Assembly: GCA_023255735.1 (NCBI GenBank)
Contig: JAGDVP010000028.1
Location: 87,428 to 151,427, forward strand
Reading direction: 5' to 3'
Length of the DNA stretch: 64,000 bases
Source of the DNA: Halothiobacillus sp.
Lineage (GTDB): Bacteria > Pseudomonadota > Gammaproteobacteria > Halothiobacillales > Halothiobacillaceae
In this document: piece by piece, positions 43,683-51,993 of the stretch
How positions within the stretch are numbered: the first letter of the stretch is position 1
Layout: every line of letters starts with the position of its first letter
The notes under the pieces: generated by a model
Databases searched by the model: none
What the model was told of the DNA's origin: nothing
Seen by the model: only the letters and a program-made list of their open reading frames with translations
Made by a program: the position numbers and the translations under genes

Positions 43683-45590
43683 TTAATCCGCCGATAACTC
43701 GGCGATGGTGAGCTTGCGTCGCAGCGCCATGCGTTTTTGGTAATGGCCTTCCATGCGTCCCAGCACGGCGTTTAAGAAGGTTAAGGCTTCGATAATATGG
43801 GGGCCTTTGTTCAGCATGGCGCACTCGGCGCGGATGCTCATAGCGGCATCGGTTACCTCGGGGCGCGTGGGTACACCGCTTTTGGCCATGCTTTCTAAAA
43901 TTTGGGTGGCCCAAATCACCGGCACATGCGCGGCTTCGCAGAGCCACAAAATTTCCTCCTGCACTTCGGAGAGGCGCTCGTAGCCTATCTCAACGGCTAA
44001 ATCGCCGCGCGCCACCATCACGCCGAGTTTTTTGCTGCGCATGCCGGTGAGCAAAATACGCGGTAAGTTGGCGAAGGCTTGGCGGTTTTCGATTTTAAGG
44101 ACGATGCCTAAATCCTCGGCATTTAATTGGGTTAATTGGGTTTGTAGTTGTTCCACATCGTGTGGGGTGCGCAAAAATGAAAGTGCAACAATATCAATCT
44201 CATGCGCCAGCGCGGCCAGATCGGCCAAATCTTTTTCAGTGAGCGCGGGGGTATGAAAATCAGTATCCGGGAAATTAATTCCTTTTTCTGCTTTGATTTT
44301 GCTGCCTTCTAGCGCGGCGTGGGTGATGGTTACGTGAATCACCTCGCCATCATTGCTTAAAATCAGCCCGCCGATGCGACCATCATCTAGCCATACCGAT
44401 TGATCGGGTTTGGCATCGGTGAACGCCGCCTCAAGCGTGCAGTGCAGTTGGGCGGGGTGGATGAGGCAGCCATCCTCGGCGTAGTGCGCGGCGGTGCCGG
44501 GTAGGGGCGCGCGCGTCAGGCAGAGCGTGTCGCCCATCTTGAGGCGTATCTCTTCTGCGATAAGGGGCGTGCCGGTCAGGCGCCCATTAAACCTGGGCTC
44601 GTGGCTAAATTGAATGCGGGTGCCCTCGGCAATGTAGTGCGTGTGGTTGAACGCCAGCAAAAAACCTGCGTCTGTGGTTTGAATAATGCGGGCGATGGCG
44701 GTTTGGCCGCGGGTATCTTCAAAGGTCGCAGTGTGAGCTTTTTCCTCTGGATTTGCCTCTGGGTTTGCGGGCGCTGCGCCCTTGTCATGAAGGCTATCGA
44801 CCGCTGCCGATGCGTGCGCCAAGATGAGCTTGGGGATTGCGGTTTGTAGATTTGCGTCGGGGTGGCTGGGTGTGTGGATCACCCAAAGCAGGGCCTCTTC
44901 GGTGACGCGCCCCTGAAAATCGCGCTGCGGGCGCACCTTTAAAATTTGCCCTTGCGTGCGCAGCGCACCCGTGCGGGATTTGGGGCCGGCTAAATCAATT
45001 TGCACCAAGCAGGATCGGCCTAGGTTCAGGGCGGAATGGCGGATTTGCTCAATCATGCTGCGCCAAGCCGCCACCTCATCATGGGCGCAGTTAATGCGCG
45101 CAATATCCATGCCCGCTTCCATGAGCTTGGGAATGAGGGTGGTATCGGTTGCCGCTTCACTTGGTAAAGTCACCATAATGCGCACGTCGCGGTTGCCTTG
45201 CATATCGCCCAATAAATCACGCGTGTGTTCCTGCAAGCGGGCAAAGCCGGTGTGAAAGTCGATGTTTTGGCCGTGGGTGGGGCGGGGGGCATCGCCGCGC
45301 ATTTCTTCCAAGCGGTGCGACACACTCGCAAGCGATGCTTGAACATGGGTTTCAAGCAAGCCAAATGACGATAAGCCGCGCAAAGCGAGCGCACGCTGCA
45401 AGGGGCGAATATCGTGCTGCCGCACCCCAAGATAGCGTAAAAAATTACGGCTACTTTCGGCAAAATTTGGGTGGATTTGGGCCAAAGCATCGCTCATGCG
45501 CTGTTCCAGTGCTTCGCCGGCCTCGTTTAAGGTTTTTATTTCAGCCAGTAATGGGGTGATTAAATCAAGCGGGGCGGCGGTATTGGGCAT
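43683..45590 (-). CDS. Pyruvate-kinase-like protein lacking the C-terminal domain
   Basis: 635 residues from ATG 45590. The first 145 residues are an extension without known domain. Residues about 130-620 form the pyruvate kinase barrel with B domain. RIMVTLPSEAATDTTLIPKL replaces the usual TKIVATLGPA start; EAGMDIARINCAHDEV, GIVLKIENRQAFANL, GVMVARGDLAVEIGYERL and IWATQILESMAKSGVPTRPE follow. The usual DGTDAVMLSGETA is replaced by IRAECAMLNKGPHI, and the allosteric C-terminal domain is absent. It belongs to a divergent PK-like group; PK activity is uncertain. Converges with the SulP gene. Confidence 0.8.
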   Translation of the reverse strand: MPNTAAPLDLITPLLAEIKTLNEAGEALEQRMSDALAQIHPNFAESSRNFLRYLGVRQHDIRPLQRALALRGLSSFGLLETHVQASLASVSHRLEEMRGDAPRPTHGQNIDFHTGFARLQEHTRDLLGDMQGNRDVRIMVTLPSEAATDTTLIPKLMEAGMDIARINCAHDEVAAWRSMIEQIRHSALNLGRSCLVQIDLAGPKSRTGALRTQGQILKVRPQRDFQGRVTEEALLWVIHTPSHPDANLQTAIPKLILAHASAAVDSLHDKGAAPANPEANPEEKAHTATFEDTRGQTAIARIIQTTDAGFLLAFNHTHYIAEGTRIQFSHEPRFNGRLTGTPLIAEEIRLKMGDTLCLTRAPLPGTAAHYAEDGCLIHPAQLHCTLEAAFTDAKPDQSVWLDDGRIGGLILSNDGEVIHVTITHAALEGSKIKAEKGINFPDTDFHTPALTEKDLADLAALAHEIDIVALSFLRTPHDVEQLQTQLTQLNAEDLGIVLKIENRQAFANLPRILLTGMRSKKLGVMVARGDLAVEIGYERLSEVQEEILWLCEAAHVPVIWATQILESMAKSGVPTRPEVTDAAMSIRAECAMLNKGPHIIEALTFLNAVLGRMEGHYQKRMALRRKLTIAELSAD

Positions 45591-45669
45591 AGGATAATCC
45601 AGGAGGGTAGGGCGTTGAGCGTTCTTTATAGCCAATGGGCATGACAAAACAGTGTCGCACAGCGCGTAC

Positions 45670-45694
45670 TGGCTGGCTGGTTGGTTGGTTGGGT
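45670..45694 (+). repeat. TGGC/TGGT tetranucleotide microsatellite
   Basis: Two TGGC, three TGGT and one TGGG units in a row, between the PK-like gene and the AhpD-like gene, upstream of both. It could change spacer length by slippage. Confidence 0.5.
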
Positions 45695-45805
45695 GAGTGC
45701 TTGGGATGAATGCGGATGATTTGCTGTGGTTGTGTCATATTTTGCGCGCACAATGGGTTGTATTACTTACCCTACACACGGTGTTTTAACCGAAGGAGCC
45801 TCTTG

Positions 45806-46162
45806 ATGAGTACTGATATGGAACAAACCATGCACGATTTTAAACAAGGTATGGGCCTTATGATGCGCGAAGCGCCCGCCACTATGGCAGCCTTCGATGG
45901 CTTTATGAGCACCGCCCTAGGCAATGGCGCGCTGGATACTAAAACCAAGGAATTAATTGGCCTTGGCATGGCAATTACCGCGCGCTGCGTGTACTGCATT
46001 GGCATTCATGTGAATAAGGTTTTGCAGGCGGGTGGCACGCACGCGGAAATTATTGATGTGTGTCAAGTGGCGATTGTGATGGGCGGTGGGCCTGCGATGA
46101 CGTATATCGCTGAGGTGAAAAAAGCGCTGGATTTGTTTGAAAAAACCGGCAGCCCAGGTTGA
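45806..46162 (+). CDS. AhpD-like carboxymuconolactone decarboxylase family protein
   Basis: 118 residues of the AhpD/CMD all-helical fold. KTKELIGLGMAITARCVYCI gives the CxxC-x3-H motif (C-V-Y-C-IGI-H) of AhpD-type peroxidase or disulfide reductases; IIDVCQVAIVMGGGPAMTYI follows. It probably acts on peroxides or as a thiol redox protein; the decarboxylase name is historical. ATG 45806 with AAGGAG at 45793-45798. An intrinsic terminator follows 18 bp after the stop, so it is monocistronic. Confidence 0.87.
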   Translation: MSTDMEQTMHDFKQGMGLMMREAPATMAAFDGFMSTALGNGALDTKTKELIGLGMAITARCVYCIGIHVNKVLQAGGTHAEIIDVCQVAIVMGGGPAMTYIAEVKKALDLFEKTGSPG

Positions 46163-46180
46163 ATGCGCCTGAAAAATAAC

Positions 46181-46207
46181 AAAAGCCCGGTTATTCCGGG
46201 CTTTTTA
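46181..46207 (+). terminator. Intrinsic terminator after the AhpD-like gene
   Basis: AAAAGCCCGG-TTATT-CCGGGCTTTTT: a perfect stem with A run before and T run after, so it can stop transcription from both sides, including the convergent DUF465 gene. Confidence 0.9.
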
Positions 46208-46228
46208 ATTAGGCGGCTTAAACGGGTA

Positions 46229-46468
46229 TTAAGCGGCGGTGATGATGGCGTATAGCTGATCTTTAAGTTCAAGACGTTGTTTTTTTAGGGTTTCAGCGTG
46301 TTCATCCGAAATGGGCAGATCGTTTTTTTCGGCTTGCTCAATTTCATTATTCAGGGCGTGATATTTTTCGAATAACTGAGCGAAATGATGATGTTCCATT
46401 TTTAACTGATGAATGCGTTCTTTGTGCTCTGGGAATTCGTGAACGAGGTCGTGATGTTCAATTTGCAT
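46229..46468 (-). CDS. Small coiled DUF465 (YdcH-like) protein
   Basis: 79 residues of the DUF465 family: a helical hairpin with a His-rich N-terminus (EHHDLVHEFPEHKERIHQLK), FEKYHALNNEIEQAEKN, and ETLKKQRLELKDQLYAII. Function is unknown. Ends 22 bp from the bidirectional terminator. Confidence 0.85.
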   Translation of the reverse strand: MQIEHHDLVHEFPEHKERIHQLKMEHHHFAQLFEKYHALNNEIEQAEKNDLPISDEHAETLKKQRLELKDQLYAIITAA

Positions 46469-46717
46469 CGTTGGGCTCCAGTTTATTTGGGATAAAGTGA
46501 GTCAAGCGGCACGGCAGTGGCCGATGAGAGGTTAGGCAGTATACCGAAGATACGCGCTAATTCCCGACAAAAAAAATGGTATCCCGCATTTTGAGTAAAT
46601 GCTAGCGACTCAGATGACATACCTTAGCTAGAATAGCCACTAAATAGGCCGATTCATTTGAACAAAACTAGATTTGATGGCGGTTTTTAGAGTGGCATAC
46701 CTTCTGCCGAAATGGGG

Positions 46718-47272
46718 TTATGAGCGTTGTGAGAGCACCAATTGCCCCAAGGTATCAAAGCCTTTGCGCTGCACAAATTTATTTAACACGTCGCTGGCGG
46801 GTTTGAATCGGCGGTCATCACTAAAACCACTTGATTGTTCTGCCTCGCGCATGCGGGTAAATAAATCTTCCCAGGCGGGAATCAGATCGGCATTCGGGGT
46901 AAAGCGCGCTGAGCTATAACCAATGGGCGTGCCGTTCTCTATAATTTGGGCAACCCGCGTCATCACCCAATAATGATCGCTGTTTTTGCAGCGGTTTTTG
47001 ACCATGCCAAAAAATTCCTCACCGGCTTTGATGCTTTGCCACATAAGGTAATACACGGAATCTGGCATATCAGGGTGGCGCAAAATATTATGCGGTTGAC
47101 CGATGAGTTCATCGACCGAAAATCCAGAAATTTCCGCTAAAGACCGACTGGCATGGGTGATGATGCCATTGAGGTCGGTTTTGGATTGTAACGCGCGGTG
47201 CGCCCCCAAAGCAGCCGCTTTTTGGCTAACTTGGCGGATATTAATGGGCGGGGTAAAGCCAAAAGAAAGCAT
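46718..47272 (-). CDS. Aer-type PAS-domain sensor protein
   Basis: 184 residues. A PAS domain at about 25-120 of the aerotaxis-receptor type: SKTDLNGIITHASRSLAEIS, then NILRHPDMPDSVYYLMWQSI, followed by FGMVKNRCKNSDHYWV. These motifs are those of the FAD-binding PAS of Aer. There is no HAMP, transmembrane or methyl-accepting domain, so it is either a stand-alone redox sensor or a partner of the diguanylate cyclase encoded 236 bp upstream on the same strand. Confidence 0.83.
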   Translation of the reverse strand: MLSFGFTPPINIRQVSQKAAALGAHRALQSKTDLNGIITHASRSLAEISGFSVDELIGQPHNILRHPDMPDSVYYLMWQSIKAGEEFFGMVKNRCKNSDHYWVMTRVAQIIENGTPIGYSSARFTPNADLIPAWEDLFTRMREAEQSSGFSDDRRFKPASDVLNKFVQRKGFDTLGQLVLSQRS

Positions 47273-47508
47273 GGTGTTTAATCCTCAGAGAACAGGCTGG
47301 AAAATGAGCCAGACACCCACCATGTTACAGTTTGGGAACCGTGGGAATTACTCAAAGCCTTATTAATCAAGTTGACTAATTAATATTTCTAATCAATGAG
47401 CAAAGCATTTTGATAGATAAGAGGGTGAAGTTCAACTGAGAGTTTTGATGGGGTTTGATGCCCAGCATGCTCCCTATGCAGGGCAAGCGGGGCTAAATTA
47501 GCGATGAG

Positions 47509-48555
47509 TCATCGCGCCTCAACGCTGGGCGGCGCGATGCCAACCACCCGATCGCGCCCTTCGGCTTTGGCTTTTAATAAACCATCATCCGCCCGGCGTA
47601 GTAGCGTTTCCGGGGAATCGGATTGATCAACGCAGGCCACGCCGAGCGAAATGGTGAGCCCGCCTAAATCGCGGCCACTTTCTGCCAATCGCAAGCGCGA
47701 GGTGGCAATTTTTTGGCGCAATTGTTGGGCGACGGTAATGGCGCCTTCAAAATGGGTGTAGGGCAGGATAATGGCAAATTCTTCACCGCCAAATCGAATC
47801 ACACTGTCTTGGCCTTTAATATTGGCCATGAGGGTGCGGGCGACAAATCGTAAAATTTTGTCGCCCACCAAATGGCCATAACTGTCATTAATGCGTTTAA
47901 AGTGATCAATATCGGCCAAGATGACGCAAAACGAGGTTTTATCTTGAAGGTAGGCATTAATGCGCTGTTGCAGGAGCTCATTTAAGCCGCGCCGATTGGC
48001 TAAGCCGGTGAGCGGGTCGGTACGCGCATCGCGCCTGGCCGCTTCTAACTCTTCTTTGAGTTTGGTGATTTGCTCACCGGCATTGGTGAGGCGATCAGAG
48101 GCTTCAAGGGAGCTGCGCTCAATTTGGCGTGAATCGTCAATCACCTCGGCCGTGAGCGCGCGGATATCTTCCACCGATTCGCTGCGATCAACTTTGAGGA
48201 TAAAATCACCCAAAGTTGAGGCGTAATTTGAAAACTCGTTTCCTGTATTGAGCATTTGCATCATGACGTTGCGAATTAAGCGCAATAAGGTTGATTGCGC
48301 ATGACTCATTTCTTTGATTGAGCCATTAAGCAAATGGGTATCGAATATTTCTTGCGCCAAGTCTATTGTTAAGCCGCTTTCACCGTTGATGGCATCATCA
48401 ATATCTTTATTTAAACTGGCGTCCCGCTTGAGGGCGCGCTCATAAAACAAAGTGAAATAGATTGGGTTGGGCGGTAAATTTAGGGCAGATAGCTCAACTA
48501 AAACCAGTCGGAGTATTTCATGGGACTGCGCGTGGTCGTGCGTGTAATCAAACAT
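47509..48555 (-). CDS. GGDEF-domain diguanylate cyclase
   Basis: 348 residues. An N-terminal helical sensory part of about 160 residues, with coiled coil at about 155-175 (ITKLKEELEAARRDAR), then a GGDEF domain (DPLTGLANRRGLNELL to the end). The active site is GGEEF at 256-260. The inhibitory I-site is KGQD instead of RxxD, so product inhibition may be weaker. There is no transmembrane segment, so it is cytoplasmic. Makes cyclic di-GMP. A PilZ-like gene lies 48 bp upstream on the same strand, suggesting a signalling pair. Confidence 0.9.
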   Translation of the reverse strand: MFDYTHDHAQSHEILRLVLVELSALNLPPNPIYFTLFYERALKRDASLNKDIDDAINGESGLTIDLAQEIFDTHLLNGSIKEMSHAQSTLLRLIRNVMMQMLNTGNEFSNYASTLGDFILKVDRSESVEDIRALTAEVIDDSRQIERSSLEASDRLTNAGEQITKLKEELEAARRDARTDPLTGLANRRGLNELLQQRINAYLQDKTSFCVILADIDHFKRINDSYGHLVGDKILRFVARTLMANIKGQDSVIRFGGEEFAIILPYTHFEGAITVAQQLRQKIATSRLRLAESGRDLGGLTISLGVACVDQSDSPETLLRRADDGLLKAKAEGRDRVVGIAPPSVEAR

Positions 48556-48603
48556 GCGGGATGCGTCCTTGTAACGAATTCTTGAAGCGTGGGATTAATA
48601 ATT

Positions 48604-48990
48604 TTAATGAACTAACTCAAATAGTTCGCGCTTGAGTAAAGCATGGTCGGCGAAATGGGCATTTAGTAACTCGCGCAGAGCAGTTAAATTATCCAAATCA
48701 ATGGTACCCCAAGTCGCACCAATTAGCCCTGTGTTGATGCGAACAATGTGGATATCTAATTCAAGCAGAGCAATCCGTTCTGGGTCAGATAATATCACTA
48801 GGTGCCCCGTACTTTGTGGCTCAATGAGCTTAAGGGATTGGGCAGGGTAGGTGATTAGCACGCCCTTGAGTGAAATATCTTGAATCCATACGGCATGCGT
48901 TGTGGCATCAATTTTTAATTCAGCCGGCAAGTCTAACGCGGTGCGCGTATGGTGACGATGTTCTTTTGATTCGGAATTATTCTGGCTCAT
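48604..48990 (-). CDS. PilZ-like domain protein
   Basis: 128 residues. The HRHHTRTALDLPAELKIDAT start and WIQDISLKGVLITYPAQ match the RxxxR and (D/N)xSxxG motifs of PilZ c-di-GMP receptors in degenerate form. ATG 48990 is favoured: AAAGGA lies 10-11 bases upstream; the in-frame ATG 49002 has no spacing. Same strand and just before the diguanylate cyclase gene. Confidence 0.72.
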   Translation of the reverse strand: MSQNNSESKEHRHHTRTALDLPAELKIDATTHAVWIQDISLKGVLITYPAQSLKLIEPQSTGHLVILSDPERIALLELDIHIVRINTGLIGATWGTIDLDNLTALRELLNAHFADHALLKRELFELVH

Positions 48991-49021
48991 GAGCTGGGAC
49001 ATCCTTTGATTTAACTCGTTA

Positions 49022-49177
49022 TTTAAGGAACCTCTGATTAAATCGCTGGTGTCTCTGCGGGATCGCCAAGGGGGCATAGGCTCGGCGCAGCCCGCAGCGA
49101 ATGGCCGCAGCCCTTGGCAAAGGGCTGTCACAACGCAGCCAGAGGCACTATTGATTTAATCAGAGACCCTTTTAAGG
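49022..49177. mobile_element. MITE-like element with imperfect terminal inverted repeats
   Basis: CTCTGATTAAATC at 49032-49044 is exactly complementary to GATTTAATCAGAG at 49153-49165, and the similarity continues imperfectly inward for about 20 more bases. TTTAAGG occurs at both outer ends (49022-49028 and 49171-49177) as a possible target duplication. The inside is GC-rich and non-coding. It lies between the PilZ-like gene and mnmC. No transposase; family not named. Confidence 0.65.
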
Positions 49178-49280
49178 GAATGTGACGGGTTTTGATAAGG
49201 CTGTCAATTGGAATGGGCCGGCTTTATTTGAGTGGTTAGCGGCGCGCAGGCGTTTGGATAATTTATGAGGGCGAAAAACG

Positions 49281-51299
49281 TTGATTACACCAGAAGTAAA
49301 GGCGCTGCAAAATCACTGCCAGCTGGAATTAGCCGATGTAGCTTGGTCGGCTGAAGGATTACCGCGCAGCTTGCGCTATGGCGATATTTACTTCTCGCAC
49401 ACCGCCGGGCTTTTGGGGGCATTAGCCGAAAAACAGGCGGTATTTATTCGTGGCACGCAATTGCCCGCCCGATTTTCAGCGAGATTATCCACCTCGGTGC
49501 TGGAATTGGGTTTTGGTACGGGCTTGAGTTTTCTTTGCACCGCGCATGCATGGCTTAATGCCCAACCCGTGCATGAGGCCAATCAGCCCTCGTTGTCGCA
49601 CACCTCTTCAGGGTCGGCCTCAGGTTCGGCTTTGGACGCTGGGTTGAATTTTTATTCGATTGAAAAACATCCGTGGCACCCAGCCGATTTTTTGCGCATG
49701 GCTGCCGCATGGCCGATGCTTCTCCCCTTGGCAGAAGAATTAGCAGCGCAGTGGCCGCAAGCAATCCCGGGTTTTCATCGCCGGTATTTAGCCGGTGGGC
49801 GTATTGCACTCACCCTGATTTATGGCGATGTTGACTCGGCGCTAAAGCAGTTGCACGGGCCTTTTGATGCCTTTTATTTAGATGGGTTTAGCCCAAGTAA
49901 AAACGCGGCTATGTGGTCGGACGGGGTTTTTCGGGCCTTGGCGCGTTTGGGTGCTCCTGGTGCACGGCTTGCCACCTATTCTTCTGCGCGCGCGGTGGCC
50001 AGCGGTTTAATGGCCGCGGGTTTTTTAGTTGAAAAAGTGCCGGGCTATGGTCTTAAAAAACATCAATTAGTGGCGCAACTGCGGGTTTTACCACGCAGCC
50101 GCAGCCCCCGTGCAGAACCCCGCCCGCAGTCGGTTGTGGTGATTGGGGCGGGCATTGCGGGCATGACTACGGCGCACGCATTGCAACGCCGACATATTCC
50201 GGTTCAGGTGTTTGACCAAGCCCCAATGCTCGGTGCCGGCGCATCAGGGAATCCGGCCGGCATCATAAGCCCGCTGTTAAGCCTTGATTGCAATGCCACT
50301 ACCCGCCTAACGCTGATGGGTTTGGGGTTTATGCAGGCTGAAATTTTGCAGCTACAGCGCGCAGGCTTTTGTCTAGCGGCTGATTTTTCCGGTGTTATTG
50401 CCCTAGCGCGCGATGCTGTCCATGCCTTGCGTCAGGCGCAAATTGCTCGTGCGTTAGGGCTATCGGGCGATGTGGCGCGCTGGTGCCCGCCTGATGAGCT
50501 CAGCGCGCTGGCGGGTGTGGCGCTGACCGAACCGGGGTGGTGGTTTCCAAACGCCGGTTGGCTTGCGCCGGTTGATTGGTTAGAGGCGATGCAACGTGCT
50601 GCGCAAATTGAGGTTCAGTACACGCGTGCGGTGGCGCGTTTATCTTGGGTGGACGGGTTTTGGGTGGGGGCGCAGGCTGGCGGCGCACCGCTATTTAAGT
50701 CCAAACAGGTGGTGTTGGCCAATGCGGAGCAGGCTGCGCGTTTAGTGCCTGATCTGGCATTGGGGCTAACGGTTTGCCGCGGGCAAGTCAGTTGGCATGA
50801 TTTGGCCGATTCAAGCGTTATGCCTTTGCGCTTGCAAAAACCGGTGATGCGCGAGGGCTATGCGCTGGATTTGCCCGCGCGGGTGGGGCAGGGGCATTCA
50901 GGGCTGCGGATGTTTGGCGCGAGTTTTAAACCTGGAGATGTGGATTTAGCCTCTCGTAGGGCAGAACAACAAGAAAATGCCGCGCGCCTGCGGGCCATTT
51001 GCCCCGCCTTAGCGCCCAGTGTGCAAGTGATGAGTGGGGCATCGGCGCGGGTGGCATTGCGGGTGACAAGCCTTGATCGCCTGCCCTTGGTGGGGGCTTT
51101 GCGGGGTGCCAACGTAGCGCCGGGCTTGTGGTTGACTGTGGGGCATGGCGCGCGGGGGTTAACCTGGGGTGCGCTCTTAGGGGAAGCATTGGCTGCGCAG
51201 CTGTGTGGTGAGCCCAATGTGCTGCCAAAAGCGCTTGAAAAAGCATTGAATCCGAATCGGTTTATGGCGCAAATGCGAAGCTCAGGCGCTGAGTCTTAG
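49281..51299 (+). CDS. mnmC: Bifunctional tRNA modification enzyme MnmC
   Basis: Completes mnm5(s2)U at the tRNA wobble position: the N-terminal methyltransferase and the C-terminal FAD oxidoreductase. 672 residues. The N-terminal domain has LPRSLRYGDIYFSHTAGLL, LELGFGTGLSFLC and FYLDGFSPSKNAAMWSD; the FAD domain begins VVVIGAGIAGMTTAHALQR near residue 285, followed by GNPAGIISPLLS. TTG start at 49281 with GAGG 10 bases upstream. Residues 105-121 (Ser/Gly-rich) look like an insertion in the methyltransferase. Confidence 0.94.
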   Translation: MITPEVKALQNHCQLELADVAWSAEGLPRSLRYGDIYFSHTAGLLGALAEKQAVFIRGTQLPARFSARLSTSVLELGFGTGLSFLCTAHAWLNAQPVHEANQPSLSHTSSGSASGSALDAGLNFYSIEKHPWHPADFLRMAAAWPMLLPLAEELAAQWPQAIPGFHRRYLAGGRIALTLIYGDVDSALKQLHGPFDAFYLDGFSPSKNAAMWSDGVFRALARLGAPGARLATYSSARAVASGLMAAGFLVEKVPGYGLKKHQLVAQLRVLPRSRSPRAEPRPQSVVVIGAGIAGMTTAHALQRRHIPVQVFDQAPMLGAGASGNPAGIISPLLSLDCNATTRLTLMGLGFMQAEILQLQRAGFCLAADFSGVIALARDAVHALRQAQIARALGLSGDVARWCPPDELSALAGVALTEPGWWFPNAGWLAPVDWLEAMQRAAQIEVQYTRAVARLSWVDGFWVGAQAGGAPLFKSKQVVLANAEQAARLVPDLALGLTVCRGQVSWHDLADSSVMPLRLQKPVMREGYALDLPARVGQGHSGLRMFGASFKPGDVDLASRRAEQQENAARLRAICPALAPSVQVMSGASARVALRVTSLDRLPLVGALRGANVAPGLWLTVGHGARGLTWGALLGEALAAQLCGEPNVLPKALEKALNPNRFMAQMRSSGAES

Positions 51300-51307
51300 G
51301 GTGGGTT

Positions 51308-51577
51308 TTATTCTGCTTCACCAAAACGATTGCCAATTAAGGCCATTAAGGCCTCCAGTGCTTCGTTTTCATCGGCGCCATCAAGCTCGATGTGAATAAA
51401 AGTGCCGCGCGCGGCTGCCAGCATCATTAACCCCATAATGGATTTGCCATTCACGGTTTTACCTTGGCACTGCACTTTAATTTGGCACTGATATTGTGAG
51501 GCGGTGGTCGAAAATTTCGCGGCCGCGCGGGCGTGTAAGCCCAACCGATTGATAATTTCAACATGGTGTTGTTGCAT
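51308..51577 (-). CDS. ptsH: HPr-type phosphocarrier protein
   Basis: 89 residues. Phosphorylation histidine H15 in NRLGLHARAAAKF and regulatory serine S46 in NGKSIMGLMMLAA are both present, so it can be a substrate of the HPr kinase encoded in the same operon. Last gene of the phosphotransferase cluster; enzyme I is not encoded after it (mnmC converges). Role is probably regulatory (PTS-Ntr-like) since no sugar permease is nearby. Confidence 0.94.
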   Translation of the reverse strand: MQQHHVEIINRLGLHARAAAKFSTTASQYQCQIKVQCQGKTVNGKSIMGLMMLAAARGTFIHIELDGADENEALEALMALIGNRFGEAE

Positions 51578-51579
51578 GA

Positions 51580-51975
51580 TTAAATCCCATCTCCTTCAAT
51601 AATGCCCTCGCGACCGCCCGTGGCGACGCGCTCGGCCATTTGAGCCAAATTGAGCTGGGGGTAATTCATGGCGCGGACCACCATGGGTAAATTTACCCCA
51701 GAAATAACCCGCACCCGCCGATCTTGATCTTTAAGCCTATGGGCAATGTTAGAGGGTGTTGAGCCGTACATATCGGTGAGCACCAACACGCCGTCCCCTT
51801 GATCGAGCTCAATGATGCGTCGGCGCGCTCTGTTCAGCAAATCGATCGGGTCATCGTCTTGGTGCACGGGGAGCTCTGCGGCGGGCATGGGCACTTTTTC
51901 GAGCATGTCGGTTGCGGTTTCAAGTAACTGCTCGCCAATATGGTTGTGACAAATCAATAAAATACCAACGGTCAT
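51580..51975 (-). CDS. manX: PTS EIIA of the mannose/fructose family (ManX-like)
   Basis: 131 residues, EIIA only. H10 in ILLICHNHIGEQLLETATDML (in two parts) is the phosphorylation site. VLVLTDMYGSTPSNIAHRL and VRVISGVNLPMVVRAMNY follow. No IIB, IIC or IID gene is adjacent, so it is a regulatory EIIA. Situated between rapZ and ptsH. Confidence 0.92.
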   Translation of the reverse strand: MTVGILLICHNHIGEQLLETATDMLEKVPMPAAELPVHQDDDPIDLLNRARRRIIELDQGDGVLVLTDMYGSTPSNIAHRLKDQDRRVRVISGVNLPMVVRAMNYPQLNLAQMAERVATGGREGIIEGDGI

Positions 51976-51993
51976 TGTACGATCCTGTGTGGG

